The notes beneath the pieces are model-generated. The model searched no databases. It saw only the letters and a program-made list of their open reading frames with translations, and was not told the DNA's origin. Positions 7,025-14,959 of a stretch of 16,943 bases of DNA are shown here, one piece after another. Source of the DNA: Streptosporangiaceae bacterium (GTDB lineage: Bacteria; Actinomycetota; Actinomycetes; Streptosporangiales; Streptosporangiaceae); assembly GCA_030039095.1 (NCBI GenBank), contig JASHQP010000457.1, positions 1 to 16,943 on the forward strand, given 5' to 3'. How positions within the stretch are numbered: the first letter of the stretch is position 1; each line of letters begins with the position of its first letter. The position numbers were made by a program, and so were the translations under genes.

Positions 7025-8461
7025 CTAGGAATGACCGCTGGTCTCGAAGGCCCGGCCGAAGGAGCGCACCCGGTCCGGGCGGGTGACGACCAGGACCGCG
7101 ACGATGATCAGCCCCGCGGCGAGCAGGCCGAGCGCGATCCACAGCGAGTAGCTGATCGGCGCCGGCGGGCGCGGCCAGATCGACGCGTAGATCGTGTACC
7201 CGCACACGGCGACCGCAACAAGCGGCGCCACGATGTCGAGGAACCAGTTGTAGGACGCGCCGGGCTGGCGGCGGGCCTTCCAGAAGAACACCATGCCCGC
7301 GATCGCGACCAGGACGTAGACCAGCAGGATGCCGATCGACCCGGTGGTCGCCATCAGCGCGAAGTAGAGCAGGACGCCGTAGTGGCGGCCGAGCGTCGCC
7401 CCGAGCACTAACGTCAGCGCGACCGACACCGCAATGCCCACGTAAGGGCTGCGGAACCTTGGCGTCACAGCGGCGAACGCCCGGGGGATGCCGCGGTCCC
7501 TGCCCATCGCGAACAGGGTCCGCGCGGTCAGGTGCACCCCGGCCAGCGCCGCCACGAAGCTGTCCACGACCACCACGATGTCGACCAGCGTGCTGAACCA
7601 GTGCCCGACGTACCGGTCGGACAGGGTGGCCAGGGCCGTCGGGTCGGCGGCCCACCGCCCGGCACCGGAGACGCCGTAGCCGACCGCCTGGGCCCAGGTG
7701 ACGAACACGAAGTAGACGGTCGCCGTGATCACCGTGCCGAGAATCGCCCGCGGGATGACCCGCTTCGGCTGCGCCGCCTCCTCTCCGAGCACGGCCGCTG
7801 CCTCGAACCCGATGAACCCGGTGAACGCGAGGATCACGGCCAGGAACAGCCCGTGCGTGCTCGGCGCCAGGCTGGGGTCGAAGGGGCGCCAGGTCAGCCC
7901 CTGTGCCCCGCCCTTGGCCACGATGGCCAGGGACAGCGCGAGGATCGTGATCACGCCGATCACGGCGAACACGAGCTGCACCCGCGTCGACACCCGGATA
8001 TCCGCCAGCGCGATCACCAGGATCAGCGCGAGCTCGATGCAGTACAGCGGGAACCAGCCGAGATGCACGCTGGTGTCGGCGGTGAGCACGGCGGACAGGA
8101 AGTCCGCCGAGATGATCAGCACGAACGAGATGCCGATCGCGAACGCGGCCGCGTACATCCAGCCGGCCAGGAACCCGATCCGGGGCCCGAGGCCGCGGAC
8201 CGTGTACGCGTACAGGCCGCCGGCGTGCGCGATACGCCGGGTGAAGCGCACGATCACCGAGGCCAGGCACAGGCTGCCCACCCCCGCGATCACGAACGCC
8301 AGGGGCACGGCCGCGCCCGCGGTCGCGGCGGCCGAGGCGGGCGCCGCCGATACCGCGAACGTGAGCGCCAGCAGCGCCAGCGACTGGGCGATCGCGTCGG
8401 CGCTGCCGAGCACGCCGTGGCGCAGTTCGCCTACAGACCCAGATGACGGGCTGTTCGCCAT
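7025..8461 (-). CDS. APC superfamily amino acid permease
   Basis: A 478-residue integral membrane transporter with about twelve hydrophobic segments, the normal size for amino acid-polyamine-organocation permeases, which import amino acids or amines by proton symport. The N-terminal motif GVLGSADAIAQSLALLALTF is the first broken helix of the family. The IAHAGGLYAYTVRGLGPRIG loop follows, then the helix FTGFIGFEAAAVLGEEAAQP (about 250-269), whose Glu-rich end is a family hallmark. LFAMGRDRGIPRAFA is the conserved cytoplasmic loop. The start is supported by GAGGAAGG 10 nt upstream, only 20 bp after the cyclase stop. Last clear member of the PLP enzyme-cupin-cyclase-permease operon, it probably imports the compound those enzymes process. 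Substrate not predictable. Confidence 0.92.
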   Translation of the reverse strand: MANSPSSGSVGELRHGVLGSADAIAQSLALLALTFAVSAAPASAAATAGAAVPLAFVIAGVGSLCLASVIVRFTRRIAHAGGLYAYTVRGLGPRIGFLAGWMYAAAFAIGISFVLIISADFLSAVLTADTSVHLGWFPLYCIELALILVIALADIRVSTRVQLVFAVIGVITILALSLAIVAKGGAQGLTWRPFDPSLAPSTHGLFLAVILAFTGFIGFEAAAVLGEEAAQPKRVIPRAILGTVITATVYFVFVTWAQAVGYGVSGAGRWAADPTALATLSDRYVGHWFSTLVDIVVVVDSFVAALAGVHLTARTLFAMGRDRGIPRAFAAVTPRFRSPYVGIAVSVALTLVLGATLGRHYGVLLYFALMATTGSIGILLVYVLVAIAGMVFFWKARRQPGASYNWFLDIVAPLVAVAVCGYTIYASIWPRPPAPISYSLWIALGLLAAGLIIVAVLVVTRPDRVRSFGRAFETSGHS

Positions 8462-8471
8462 GGCCCGTGGT

Positions 8472-8479
8472 CCTTCCTC
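8472..8479 (-). promoter_or_regulatory. Ribosome binding site of the permease gene
   Basis: GAGGAAGG on the minus strand, 10 nt before the permease ATG and inside the 20-bp gap after the cyclase stop, supports this start and translation within one operon. Confidence 0.65.
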
Positions 8480-8481
8480 GT

Positions 8482-9120
8482 TCAGTCCCCGACCAGAGCG
8501 AGCACCCGCGCGGGCCCGCCGTTCGCACCGCTCACCTTCAGCGGCGCGACGACGATGCGGCAGCGGGCAGGCAGCTGATCCATGGCGGCGAGGTTCTCCA
8601 GGATGATCGCGCCAGCGGACAGCCAAATGTGGTGCAGTTCGTAGTCGGTGCTGTCGACCGGGTCGGCGGACGGACCGTCGAAGCCGACCCCGGAGACCCC
8701 GGCGTCCACGAGCGCCGCCGCGGCAGCGGCGTCCGGATAGCACCAGCCGTGCCAGTAGGCGTCGGTGCCCCAGTTCGCCGCGTTGCCCGAGCGCAGCAGG
8801 ACGATGTCGCCGCGCCGCACCTCGGGCAGGAAGCGGCCGAGCACGCCGAGCCCGACCGGGCCCGGCTCGCGGGAGGTCAGGTCGATCGTCAGCGCGTCGG
8901 TCACCAGGCGGTCCAGCGGGATGTCGTCGAGCGTGGCCCCGCCGGCGATCTGGTGCGCGGGCGCGTCGACGTGGGTGCCGGTGTGGTTGACGAACGTGTA
9001 CTGCGACATCGCGTAGCCGTCGGTGGCCACGCTGGCGAGGTCGTGGAAGGCCGGCGGGGTGATGCCCTCCATGACCGGCATCCCGTTGGCCATGGGCTGG
9101 GTCAGGTCGACGACCCTCAT
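8482..9120 (-). CDS. Cyclase family hydrolase (kynurenine formamidase fold)
   Basis: A 212-residue metal-dependent hydrolase of the cyclase family, which contains bacterial kynurenine formamidase, isatin hydrolase and polyketide cyclase-like enzymes. The family signature NHTGTHVDAPAH gives His46, His50, Asp52 and His56, the metal-binding set. The N-terminal VVDLTQPMANGMPVMEG and the later GVSGVGFDGPSADP, a substrate-pocket strand, are also typical. Its ATG overlaps the stop of the cupin gene as ATGA, so the two are translationally coupled. The natural reaction is probably hydrolysis of an amide or cyclic imide/lactam made or used by the neighbouring enzymes. Kynurenine formamidase itself is possible, but the sequence alone does not separate it from the many uncharacterised paralogues. 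Confidence 0.9.
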   Translation of the reverse strand: MRVVDLTQPMANGMPVMEGITPPAFHDLASVATDGYAMSQYTFVNHTGTHVDAPAHQIAGGATLDDIPLDRLVTDALTIDLTSREPGPVGLGVLGRFLPEVRRGDIVLLRSGNAANWGTDAYWHGWCYPDAAAAAALVDAGVSGVGFDGPSADPVDSTDYELHHIWLSAGAIILENLAAMDQLPARCRIVVAPLKVSGANGGPARVLALVGD

Positions 9121-9779
9121 GGGGTTCCCGCGTTCTTCGCCGCCGGGCTGCCGCCCGGGTGGAACACGCCAAGGACGGTCAGGGTCTGCGGCCCGGTGTT
9201 CTCCAGGCAGTGCGGCAGCCCGCGTGGCAGGTGCACGCTGGTGCCCGGCGCGAGCGCCCGGTCGCTGCTCCCCGCGTGCGCCACGCCCTCGCCGCGCAGG
9301 ACGAGCACGACCTCGTCGTAGGGGTGGCTGTGCTCGGGCGCCCGGCCGGGCGGTATCTCGCCGACGAACTGCGTCGCCGCCTCGCAGCCGCGGCCCGGGC
9401 CGAGCAGCACGCGGAACCGGCGGTCCCCGGTCCGCTCCACCTCGCAGGCAGCGAGCTCGGACAGCAGCGGGCCGTCCGCTTCGCCGGGCCCGGCAGCGCC
9501 GGGCTGGCCGGGCGGGGTGGATCGGCCGGCCGGGGCGGGCAGCGCCACCGCGTCGAGCCGGATGTGCTCACCCGCTTCGAGCCGGTACTCCGAACCTGGC
9601 GGTATCCAGCAGCCGGTGTCCGCGCGCACCGCCGCGCCGTGCAGAGCGCCCACGTCCAGCCGTCCGCTTCCGGCGATCATGAACCACAGCTCGCCCCCGG
9701 CTCCGGCCAGCCCGCGCAGCGGCGAGCCCGGTGCCAGGACGATGTGCCGCCGGACCAGCCCGGCCAGGGCCGAACCCAT
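9117..9779 (-). CDS. Two-domain cupin (bicupin) protein
   Basis: A 220-residue protein with two cupin barrels. The C-terminal one (about 135-210) carries intact motifs: EHSHPYDEVVLVLRG with His150, His152 and Glu156, and GTSVHLPRGLPHCLEN with His190, a complete metal site of dioxygenase, isomerase or sensor type. The N-terminal one (about 25-80) keeps the barrel pattern (ELWFMIAGSGRLD, GCWIPPGSEYRL) but has lost the His ligands and is probably structural. A Pro/Gly-rich linker of about 20 residues joins them. The ATG lies 2 bp after the PLP-enzyme stop, and its own stop overlaps the cyclase ATG. The frame stays open far upstream inside the PLP gene, but the cupin sequence begins only here. 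Catalytic role unknown; a ring-cleaving dioxygenase role is only a guess from context. Confidence 0.88.
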   Translation of the reverse strand: MGSALAGLVRRHIVLAPGSPLRGLAGAGGELWFMIAGSGRLDVGALHGAAVRADTGCWIPPGSEYRLEAGEHIRLDAVALPAPAGRSTPPGQPGAAGPGEADGPLLSELAACEVERTGDRRFRVLLGPGRGCEAATQFVGEIPPGRAPEHSHPYDEVVLVLRGEGVAHAGSSDRALAPGTSVHLPRGLPHCLENTGPQTLTVLGVFHPGGSPAAKNAGTP

Positions 9780-9781
9780 GG

Positions 9782-10978
9782 TCAGGTGCCCGACGGGTGC
9801 AAGGCGGCCCGCTCGGCCACCAGCGACGCGAGCGTCTCGTTGAAGCGGTCGATCTCGTCCAGGGTGTTGTAGTGCGCGAGGCCGATGCGCAGCGCCTCGC
9901 CCCAGTCGACCCGCTCGTACAGCCCGGGAGCGTAGTAGTTGTCCGCGCTCCAAACGCCGAAGCCGCGGTCCGCCAGCGCCACGGACAGCCCAGCCGACGA
10001 CACCCCGGGGAAGTTGATCAGGAACGTCGGCACCCGGCCATCCATCGTGGGCAGCCCGTACAGCCGCGCTCGTCCGGGCAGGCCGGCCAGCAGCCGCTCG
10101 CCGAGCTGGCGTTCCCAGGCGCCGAGGGCGGCCGTCCCGCCGATGCTGTCGATGTAGTCCAGCGCCGCCACGAGCGCGGCCAGCAGCTCGTACTGCATGG
10201 TGCCGGTCTCGAACCGGTGCCCGACCGGCTGCATCGGCGCCGGCCGCGCCTTGTAGGGCCGCCACGACTCGAGCACCTCGCGCCGGCCGTACGCGATGCC
10301 CAGGTGCGGGCCGCAGAACTTGTAGGCCGAGCAGAGCAGCACGTCGGCGCCGATGGCCCGGACGTCGATCGGCTCGTGCGGCGCGTACTGCACCGCGTCG
10401 ATCCACGCCAGCGCCCCGGCCTGGTGGGCCAGCTCGGACACGGCGCGGGCGTCGACAGTGGTGCCGACCGCGTTCGACGCGAGCGGGAAGGAGACCACCC
10501 TGGTGCGCGGCCCGAGCAGGCGCTCGAGGTCGGACAGGTCCAGGGTCGTGTCGGCGTTCACGTCGACGCTCCGGACGGTCAGCCCGATGTCGTCGGCAAG
10601 ATCCAGCCAGGGCGCGATGTTGGCGTCGTGGTCCAGCCGGGTCACCAGGATCTCGTCGCCGCGCTGCAGGGTGCGGCCGAGCGTGCGGGTCAGCACGAAG
10701 TTGAGCGAGGTCATGCTGCCGCCGAAGACGAGCTCGTCGCCGTCGCAGCCCAGGAAGCGCGCCGTGGCCGCGCGCGCGTCGTCGACCAGGGCGCCGATGC
10801 GCTGGCTGGCCGCGTAGGGGAAGCCGATGTTGCCGCTGGCCTCGCGGTAGCAGCGGGCGATCGCGGCGGCGATCTCGTCGGGGGTCTGGGTGCCGCCGGG
10901 GGCGTCCAGGTACACGAAGTCGCTGTCACGAAGCGACGAGAACCTTGCCCGCACAGATGCGATGTCGAACGACGTCAC
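9782..10978 (-). CDS. Class V aminotransferase-fold PLP enzyme (cysteine desulfurase-like, VC1184 type)
   Basis: A 398-residue fold-type I PLP enzyme of the class V group, which includes cysteine desulfurases and kynureninase. The PLP Schiff-base lysine is Lys220 in CSAYKFCGPHLGIAYGR. Upstream lie YLDAPGGTQTP (about 23-33), GGSMTSLNFVLTRTLGR in the phosphate-binding loop, LVTRLDHDANIAPWL with the ring-stacking His, and the WIDAVQYAPH strand with the cofactor-binding Asp. This pattern matches the VC1184/TIGR01976-like subfamily better than IscS/NifS or true kynureninase. The Cys loop expected in a SufS/IscS desulfurase is not evident. The GTG start has GGAGGA 7 nt upstream, abutting the stop of the upstream GT-C gene. 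First enzyme of the catabolic block; likely lyase, desulfurase or transaminase activity on the imported compound. Confidence 0.9.
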   Translation of the reverse strand: MTSFDIASVRARFSSLRDSDFVYLDAPGGTQTPDEIAAAIARCYREASGNIGFPYAASQRIGALVDDARAATARFLGCDGDELVFGGSMTSLNFVLTRTLGRTLQRGDEILVTRLDHDANIAPWLDLADDIGLTVRSVDVNADTTLDLSDLERLLGPRTRVVSFPLASNAVGTTVDARAVSELAHQAGALAWIDAVQYAPHEPIDVRAIGADVLLCSAYKFCGPHLGIAYGRREVLESWRPYKARPAPMQPVGHRFETGTMQYELLAALVAALDYIDSIGGTAALGAWERQLGERLLAGLPGRARLYGLPTMDGRVPTFLINFPGVSSAGLSVALADRGFGVWSADNYYAPGLYERVDWGEALRIGLAHYNTLDEIDRFNETLASLVAERAALHPSGT

Positions 10979-10985
10979 CCGTGGT

Positions 10986-10991
10986 TCCTCC
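10986..10991 (-). promoter_or_regulatory. Ribosome binding site fixing the GTG start of the PLP enzyme
   Basis: GGAGGA on the minus strand, 7 nt before GTG, lies immediately next to the TAA of the upstream GT-C gene. It supports the GTG start and suggests the two genes share a transcript. Confidence 0.75.
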
Positions 10992-12548
10992 TTAGTCGGT
11001 TCGGGCCCTGCCTGTGGTCGGTGCGACGTTCCAGGCGCTGAACACGCACAGCGCGATCACCGCCACCACGGCGGCGAGCAGCACCACCGGCACGCCGGCG
11101 GACAGGGTCTCGTTCGTGACCGTCCGAACCCAGCCGAGCGGCGGCAGCAGCGGGCTGCCCGGCATCAGCGCGAACGTGCCCGCCATCATCTGCACGACCA
11201 CCACGTAATCCAGCCGCGAGGCGGGGTACAGCGCGAGCAGCGCGATGATCATCGTGTCGTACCAGGGCAGCTGGTAGTACCAGATGAACAGCCAGGGGAT
11301 GGCGATCGCCAGGGCCGGCTGGATCGCGGGCAGATCACCCGCGGCGTCGGGCAGCCGCCACAGCATCAGCAGCGCGAACGCCACGAACGCGGCCACCACC
11401 ACCATGTCGGGTCCCGGCGGCAGCACGTGCCGGTATGCCGTGTCGAAGAGCTGGTAGAAGCTGTCGGCGGAGGGCTTGCCCCGGCGCCACAGCAGCGTGT
11501 TCAGCAGCGGCCGGCCCGCCCACAGGTAAGCGGGCACGAACGCCACCGCGAACCCCGCGGCCGCGGCGAGCAGCTCCGCGGGCCGCCGCAGCAGCGTCCA
11601 GGCCAGCGCGGCGGCGAGCAGCAGGTACGTGAGCATGAAGTCCACGCCGACCCCGACGAGGACGCCGGCCGCCGCCGCCGTGAGCAGCGCCGGCCCGCCT
11701 GCCGGGCCGGGCTGGCCGTCCCGGCGTGGCCGCACCAGGATCAGGCCGAAGAAGCACGCCGCCGCGGCGAACACGTCCAGGTGCCCGGCTGCCACCAGCC
11801 CCCAGAGCACCAGCGGGTTGACCGACCACAGCAGGTGCGCCCGGGCCCGGCGGGCCGGGTCGGAGCGCAGCATCCGGTCCAGGGTGAGCGCTACGCCGAG
11901 GAACACGATCGCGTTCCACAGCTTCAGCCAGAAGACGATCCGCGCGGCGGAGACGCCGCCGAGCGCGGCCGCGGCGTGCTGCTCCACGGTGGCCAGCGGG
12001 CCGTACAGGGAGCCGTGGGTACGCCAGAGCTCCTGCGCCAGCTGGCCGATGGGATCCCCGCTGGCGCGCAGCTGGTTCGGGGTCATCACGTACGGGTTGT
12101 GGCCGAGCACGGCGATCCGGCCGAACACCGCGTAGTTGACGGTGTCGGTCGACCCGGCAGGGGGGAGCATCGCGAAGATCGCAACCGCGATGATCGCGGT
12201 CGCGATCAGCAGCCAGGCGGGAACGCGGGCCCCGCGGGACACGGCGAGCAGCCCGGCGAGAACGCCGCCGCCGCCCAGCACCGCCGCCGCCCAAAGCGCC
12301 GCGTACGCCGCCGCCACCGGAAGGTGCCAGGCGATCTCCAGCGGCGGCCACCCGGGCGGCCAGGGCATCACGGGCACCGCCGGGCTGGCGTGCGCGACCG
12401 AGGCCGCCATCATGATCAGGATCGAGCTGCCGATGCCGATCGCCGATACCCAGGCGAGGGGGCCGGCCAGGCTGGCCTTCGATGACGCCGGGGGCTGCTC
12501 CGGATGGGACGAGCCGGTGCCGGTGGCAGCGGCGGTTGCGGAACTCAC
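10992..12548 (-). CDS. GT-C polytopic membrane protein, MptB-like polyprenol-phosphomannose mannosyltransferase (copy 1)
   Basis: A 518-residue protein with about 12-13 hydrophobic helices and a short Ser/Thr/Pro-rich cytoplasmic start. The loop after an early helix reads GSTDTVNYAVFGRIAVLGHN with Asp135, then NPYVMTP, GDPIGQL and SLYGPLATVEQ. This is the layout of GT-C transferases that take mannose from polyprenyl phosphate on the outer face, such as actinobacterial MptA/MptB, which extend mannans. A second conserved part reads WYYQLPWYDTM. The start is GTG, with a weak AGCAGG upstream. It is a close paralogue of the next upstream gene, sharing exact DNA runs of 47 and 37 bp. The stop is 13 bp before the PLP-enzyme start. 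Glycosyltransferase family likely; acceptor and exact linkage unknown. Confidence 0.78.
   Translation of the reverse strand: MSSATAAATGTGSSHPEQPPASSKASLAGPLAWVSAIGIGSSILIMMAASVAHASPAVPVMPWPPGWPPLEIAWHLPVAAAYAALWAAAVLGGGGVLAGLLAVSRGARVPAWLLIATAIIAVAIFAMLPPAGSTDTVNYAVFGRIAVLGHNPYVMTPNQLRASGDPIGQLAQELWRTHGSLYGPLATVEQHAAAALGGVSAARIVFWLKLWNAIVFLGVALTLDRMLRSDPARRARAHLLWSVNPLVLWGLVAAGHLDVFAAAACFFGLILVRPRRDGQPGPAGGPALLTAAAAGVLVGVGVDFMLTYLLLAAALAWTLLRRPAELLAAAAGFAVAFVPAYLWAGRPLLNTLLWRRGKPSADSFYQLFDTAYRHVLPPGPDMVVVAAFVAFALLMLWRLPDAAGDLPAIQPALAIAIPWLFIWYYQLPWYDTMIIALLALYPASRLDYVVVVQMMAGTFALMPGSPLLPPLGWVRTVTNETLSAGVPVVLLAAVVAVIALCVFSAWNVAPTTGRARTD
11250..11296. repeat. 47-bp exact repeat, copy 1 (inside GT-C gene 1)
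   Basis: Identical to 13009-13055 in the paralogous gene, in the same orientation. On the coding strand it encodes the LFIWYYQLPWYDTM region. A second exact shared run of 37 bp lies at 11836-11872 (matching 13589-13625). These are remnants or conversion tracts of the tandem gene duplication, not a mobile repeat. Confidence 0.9.
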
Positions 12549-12684
12549 GTTGCCTGCTCGTCACTTTCCGGTCGCAGTGCCGTTATGGCGGAACTACGCC
12601 AGGTCCGCTGGCTCTTGCCCGATCAAGGATGACTGGCAACACAGTACCCGAATAGTGGCCGCTGGCCAGGTTTCACCGGCCCGG

Positions 12685-14268
12685 TCATGCCGTCTGCCGG
12701 ACCGGCCGGGGCGTTAACCGGTCCGGGGCGGCGGCGCGTTCCAGCGCGGGCACGTCGGGGCTGCGGAGCTCGGCGTGCGCGGCGATGCCCCAGGCCCGGG
12801 ACAGGCACAGCCAGACGAGCGCGAGCAGGGCGAGAAACAGGACCGCCGGCATCAGCCGGAACGCGACGAGGTAGTCGAGCCTGGCCAGCCACTGCGGGTG
12901 GAGTGTCGCGGTGGCGCCGGGCATCAGCGCCACCGTGGCCGCTGTCAGCTGCCCGGTCACCACCCAGTCGAGCCGGGAGGCCGGGTAGACGGCCAGCACG
13001 CCGATGGCCATCGTGTCGTACCAGGGCAGCTGGTAGTACCAGATGAACAGCCAGGCGATGCTGATCGCCAGGGCCGGCATGATCGCGGGCAGGCCGGCCG
13101 GCGCGTCCGGCAGCCGCCACAGCAGCAGCAGCGCCAGGCCCACGAACGCGAGCCCGATGAGCAGCGAGACGCTCTGCGGCAGCGTGTGCCGGTACGCGGC
13201 GGAGATCAGCTGGTAGAAGGTGTCGGCGCTGACCTTGCCCTGGCGCTTGGCCAGCGAGCGGAAGATGGCCGTGCCGATCAGCGCGTAGGCGGGCAGCAGC
13301 GTGGCGCAGATCCCGGCGAGCGCCGCGGCGAGCCCGGTCGCCGACCTGCGCAGCGCCCAGGCGACCGCGAGGCCGAGCAGCAGGTAGGTCAGCATGACGT
13401 CGGCGGCCACGCCGACCAGCATCCCCGCGGCCAGCGCGGCGGCCGGGCGCACACCGTGCCCGTGACTACCTTGCCCGCGGGCGCGCAGCGCGGTGAGCCC
13501 GAGCAGGGCGGCGGCGGCCGCGAGCACGTCGAGATGGCCGGCCGCGACCAGTCCCCACAGCATCAGCGGGTTCACCGACCAGAGCAGATGCGCCCGGGCC
13601 CGGCGGGCCGGGTCGGAGCGCAGCAGCCGGTCCAGGCCCAGCATCACGGCGGCGAACGCGACAGCGTTCCACAGCTTGAGCCATGCCACGATGCGGATCG
13701 CCGACGTGCCGCCGAGCCTGGCGGCAGCCCACTGCTCGGCGGTGGCCAGCGGGCCGTACAGCGACGGGTGCCTGCGCCAGATCAGGTTCGCCAGCTGGCC
13801 GATGGGGTCGCCGGTGTGCCTGAGCTGCTCCGGCGTCATCACGTACGGGTTGTGGCCGAGCAGGGCCATCCGCCCGTACGTGGCGTAGCTCACGGTGTCG
13901 GTGGAGCCCGCGGGGGGTAGCGCGGTCAGCGCCGCGATCGCGACGAGCGCGGTCCCCATCAGCAGCCAGGCCGGGTACCGTGCGCCGCGGGAGGTGGCGA
14001 CGAGCCCGGCGATCACCCCGCCGCCACCCAGGGCGGCGGCTGCCCACAGCCCCAGCGTCACCAGGGCGTCCGGCAGCCGCACCGGGAGCTCCACCGGCAG
14101 CGGCCCGGCGGGGCGCGGAACGAGGGGGACCGACGCGCTGCAGCGGGCGGCGGACGTCACGATCATGACCAGGATCGAGCCGCCGATACCGAGCGCGGCC
14201 AGCCAGGTCAGGGGTACCAGGCCGGGACGCGACCCGGCTGGCTGATGACCTCCCCCGACAGCGGACAT
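12685..14268 (-). CDS. GT-C polytopic membrane protein, MptB-like polyprenol-phosphomannose mannosyltransferase (copy 2)
   Basis: A 527-residue multi-helix membrane protein and close paralogue of the downstream GT-C gene, colinear over nearly its whole length. It has the same catalytic-loop motifs: GSTDTVSYATYGRMALLGHN with Asp124, NPYVMTP, GDPIGQL, SLYGPLATAEQ, LLWSVNPLMLWGLVAAGHLD and FIWYYQLPWYDTM. It differs at both ends: a Gly/Pro-rich N-terminus, and a longer Arg/Pro-rich cytoplasmic tail ending in RQTA. The probable role is transfer of a sugar, likely mannose, from a polyprenyl carrier to a cell-envelope glycan or glycolipid. The ATG has no clear Shine-Dalgarno. A 136-bp spacer separates it from copy 1, large enough for a separate promoter, though I find no convincing one. 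The TetR gene lies 66 bp upstream. Confidence 0.78.
   Translation of the reverse strand: MSAVGGGHQPAGSRPGLVPLTWLAALGIGGSILVMIVTSAARCSASVPLVPRPAGPLPVELPVRLPDALVTLGLWAAAALGGGGVIAGLVATSRGARYPAWLLMGTALVAIAALTALPPAGSTDTVSYATYGRMALLGHNPYVMTPEQLRHTGDPIGQLANLIWRRHPSLYGPLATAEQWAAARLGGTSAIRIVAWLKLWNAVAFAAVMLGLDRLLRSDPARRARAHLLWSVNPLMLWGLVAAGHLDVLAAAAALLGLTALRARGQGSHGHGVRPAAALAAGMLVGVAADVMLTYLLLGLAVAWALRRSATGLAAALAGICATLLPAYALIGTAIFRSLAKRQGKVSADTFYQLISAAYRHTLPQSVSLLIGLAFVGLALLLLWRLPDAPAGLPAIMPALAISIAWLFIWYYQLPWYDTMAIGVLAVYPASRLDWVVTGQLTAATVALMPGATATLHPQWLARLDYLVAFRLMPAVLFLALLALVWLCLSRAWGIAAHAELRSPDVPALERAAAPDRLTPRPVRQTA
13009..13055. repeat. 47-bp exact repeat, copy 2 (inside GT-C gene 2)
   Basis: Identical to 11250-11296 and in the same orientation. 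It encodes the conserved LFIWYYQLPWYDTM region. Conservation at the DNA level, including wobble positions, exceeds that of the flanking sequence. Confidence 0.9.
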
Positions 14269-14334
14269 CAGTCGGTGCGGTACCCAGCAAGGTGGCGTCC
14301 GAACCGGGGCCGGGACGGCCTTCGGGAGCCGGGG

Positions 14335-14931
14335 TCAGCCGGGCCGGCGGAAGCTGTCGAGCAGTGTCTCGAGCATCTCCACCTGGCGCTGCGGCGTCAC
14401 CCGCCCCGGGTACAGCACGCGCTCGGCGCTCAGGCCGTCGATGAGCACGGCAAGCTGGTGCGTGGCCAGGCCGATGTCGACCGAGCCGGCGAGCTCGCCG
14501 CGGTCGCGCGCCTCCTTCAGGTGACGGTGCAAGCGGGCGCACAGGTGGTCGAACTCGGTGTGCTGCAGTTGCCGTAGTTCCGCGGTGCCGAGAGCTCGCC
14601 CCCAGAAGCTGATCTCGATCTGCGCCTCGAGGTCGCGCCGCTCGTCCAGGGGGAGCGCCTCGAGCATGACCACCTCGAGCGCCTCGAGCCCGCTGAGCCC
14701 GGCGGTTCCCGCGTCCATGCGCGCCGCGACCCTCCGGTGGGACATGACCAAGGCAGAACCAAGGATGTCCGCTTTGTCGCTGAAATAGTGGGCGAGGATC
14801 CCGGGGGAGCAGCTCGCCTCGCGGGCGATGGCCCTGATCGTGGCCCTGGCGAGCCCGTCGCGCGCGATCACCCGCCAGGTGGCGCTGAGGATCGCATCCC
14901 GCCTGGCATCCCAGTCGACGATCTTCGGCAA
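14335..14931 (-). CDS. TetR family transcriptional regulator, BetI-like
   Basis: A 198-residue dimeric repressor-type regulator. The N-terminal helix-turn-helix is clear: RDAILSATWRVIARDGL, then ATIRAIAREASCSPGILAHY (about 30-49), FSDKADIL. This is the HTH style of BetI-like regulators of amine and osmolyte catabolism. The rest is the helical ligand-binding domain with a typical C-terminal LLDSFRRPG. Translation seems to start at TTG (MPKIVDWDARR). An in-frame stop lies about 80 nt upstream with no ATG or GTG between, only TTG or CTG candidates, which is unusual. It is divergent from the aldolase-permease pair and probably controls that pair and perhaps itself through the palindrome in the spacer. 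It could also influence the GT-C genes behind it. Confidence 0.88.
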   Translation of the reverse strand: MPKIVDWDARRDAILSATWRVIARDGLARATIRAIAREASCSPGILAHYFSDKADILGSALVMSHRRVAARMDAGTAGLSGLEALEVVMLEALPLDERRDLEAQIEISFWGRALGTAELRQLQHTEFDHLCARLHRHLKEARDRGELAGSVDIGLATHQLAVLIDGLSAERVLYPGRVTPQRQVEMLETLLDSFRRPG

Positions 14932-14959
14932 CGCGGCTCGCAGGTTCTCTGCTGGTAAG

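Noticed and set aside
9782..10406. Upstream extension of the cupin frame into the PLP-enzyme gene
   Set aside because: The extension is Arg/Ala-rich and overlaps real PLP-enzyme sequence. The ATG at 9779 directly opens the cupin sequence, 2 bp after the preceding stop.
10890..12485. Long plus-strand open frame of 531 codons opposite the first GT-C gene
   Set aside because: Its translation is Arg/His/Gln/Gly-rich low complexity, typical of the antisense of a GC-rich gene. The minus strand encodes a coherent membrane protein here.
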